Positions 63,999-64,000 of a stretch of 64,000 bases of DNA are shown piece after piece (the first letter of the stretch is position 1; each line of letters starts with the position of its first letter). The notes beneath the pieces are model-generated. The model searched no databases. It was not told where the DNA came from and saw only the letters and a list, made by a program, of their open reading frames with translations. This stretch comes from an uncultured cyanobacterium. GTDB taxonomy: Bacteria; Cyanobacteriota; Cyanobacteriia; PCC-6307; Cyanobiaceae. Where the stretch lies: NCBI GenBank assembly GCA_903871775.1, contig CAIQIA010000006.1:43146-107145 (forward strand), written 5' to 3'. Made by a program: the position numbers and the translations under genes.

Positions 63999-64000
63999 CG

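Noticed and set aside
61322..64000. Insertion sequence or composite transposon as explanation of the low-GC region
   Set aside because: No transposase frame or target-site duplication is visible; palindromes lie after every module, not just at two ends. A MITE-like origin of palindromes 1 and 2 is not fully excluded.

Overview
The window is a dense, very GC-rich cyanobacterial chromosome segment. Photosystem I psaF/psaJ, cytochrome b6f petC/petA, ndhB, a high-light-inducible protein, Vipp1, AbrB-type regulators, cobamide synthesis genes and an aa3-type cytochrome oxidase operon together point to a picocyanobacterium. A high-GC Cyanobium or Synechococcus-like lineage is the best guess; the genus is inferred from gene content, order and base composition, not proven. 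Genes are packed with many 4-base ATGA overlaps and long convergent 3' overlaps.

Layout. 0-8.5 kb: a truncated RCK/TrkA-N channel-like protein, a GT39-type glycosyltransferase, and a three-gene type 1 export unit (PpiC-like isomerase, ABC exporter with cNMP-like and C39-like N-terminal domains, HlyD adaptor). 8.5-13 kb: DciA-like protein, Vipp1, thioredoxin, aminotransferase, biotin ligase, M23 peptidase. 13-24.8 kb: lone ABC ATPase, ndhB, topA, a lipoprotein, DUF2232, CobT-like protein, solute-binding lipoprotein, Fe-S aldo/keto reductase, DUF151 nuclease, ribE, HdeD-like protein, AbrB. 25-30.3 kb: ctaCDE facing ctaA-ctaB. 30.3-41.5 kb: ABC-2 exporter, NanE, small proteins, FabG, K+ channel, GT9-like protein, IspD, LD-carboxypeptidase, UbiA-type prenyltransferase, Ppx/GppA, RodZ-like protein. 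41.6-50.7 kb: tRNA-Val(CAC), malate:quinone oxidoreductase, petC-petA-lgt-cobM, DUF3067, RqcH-like gene and tatC, gmk, psaF-psaJ. 50.7-61 kb: tsaD, hli, pilT, wecB, MacA-like adaptor, ychF, a group of poorly known genes and a CPA2 antiporter.

61.3-64 kb is different: visibly lower GC, all genes on the minus strand, and all accessory (Mrr-type restriction endonuclease, MazEF, and a ribbon-helix-helix/RelE pair). Directly after the stop codon of each module (3, about 7 and about 8 bases later) lies an imperfect palindrome of 84-103 bp. Two of these are related and have the same length, with compensatory changes in their outer boxes (GCTGAC/GTCAGC versus GCTAAC/GTTAGC). This is the architecture of integron attC sites and gene cassettes. 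I interpret the end of the window as part of a cassette array carrying defence and toxin-antitoxin cargo; no integrase is visible, so it is either an array whose integrase lies beyond the window or an integrase-less attC cluster. This is the most interesting part of the window.
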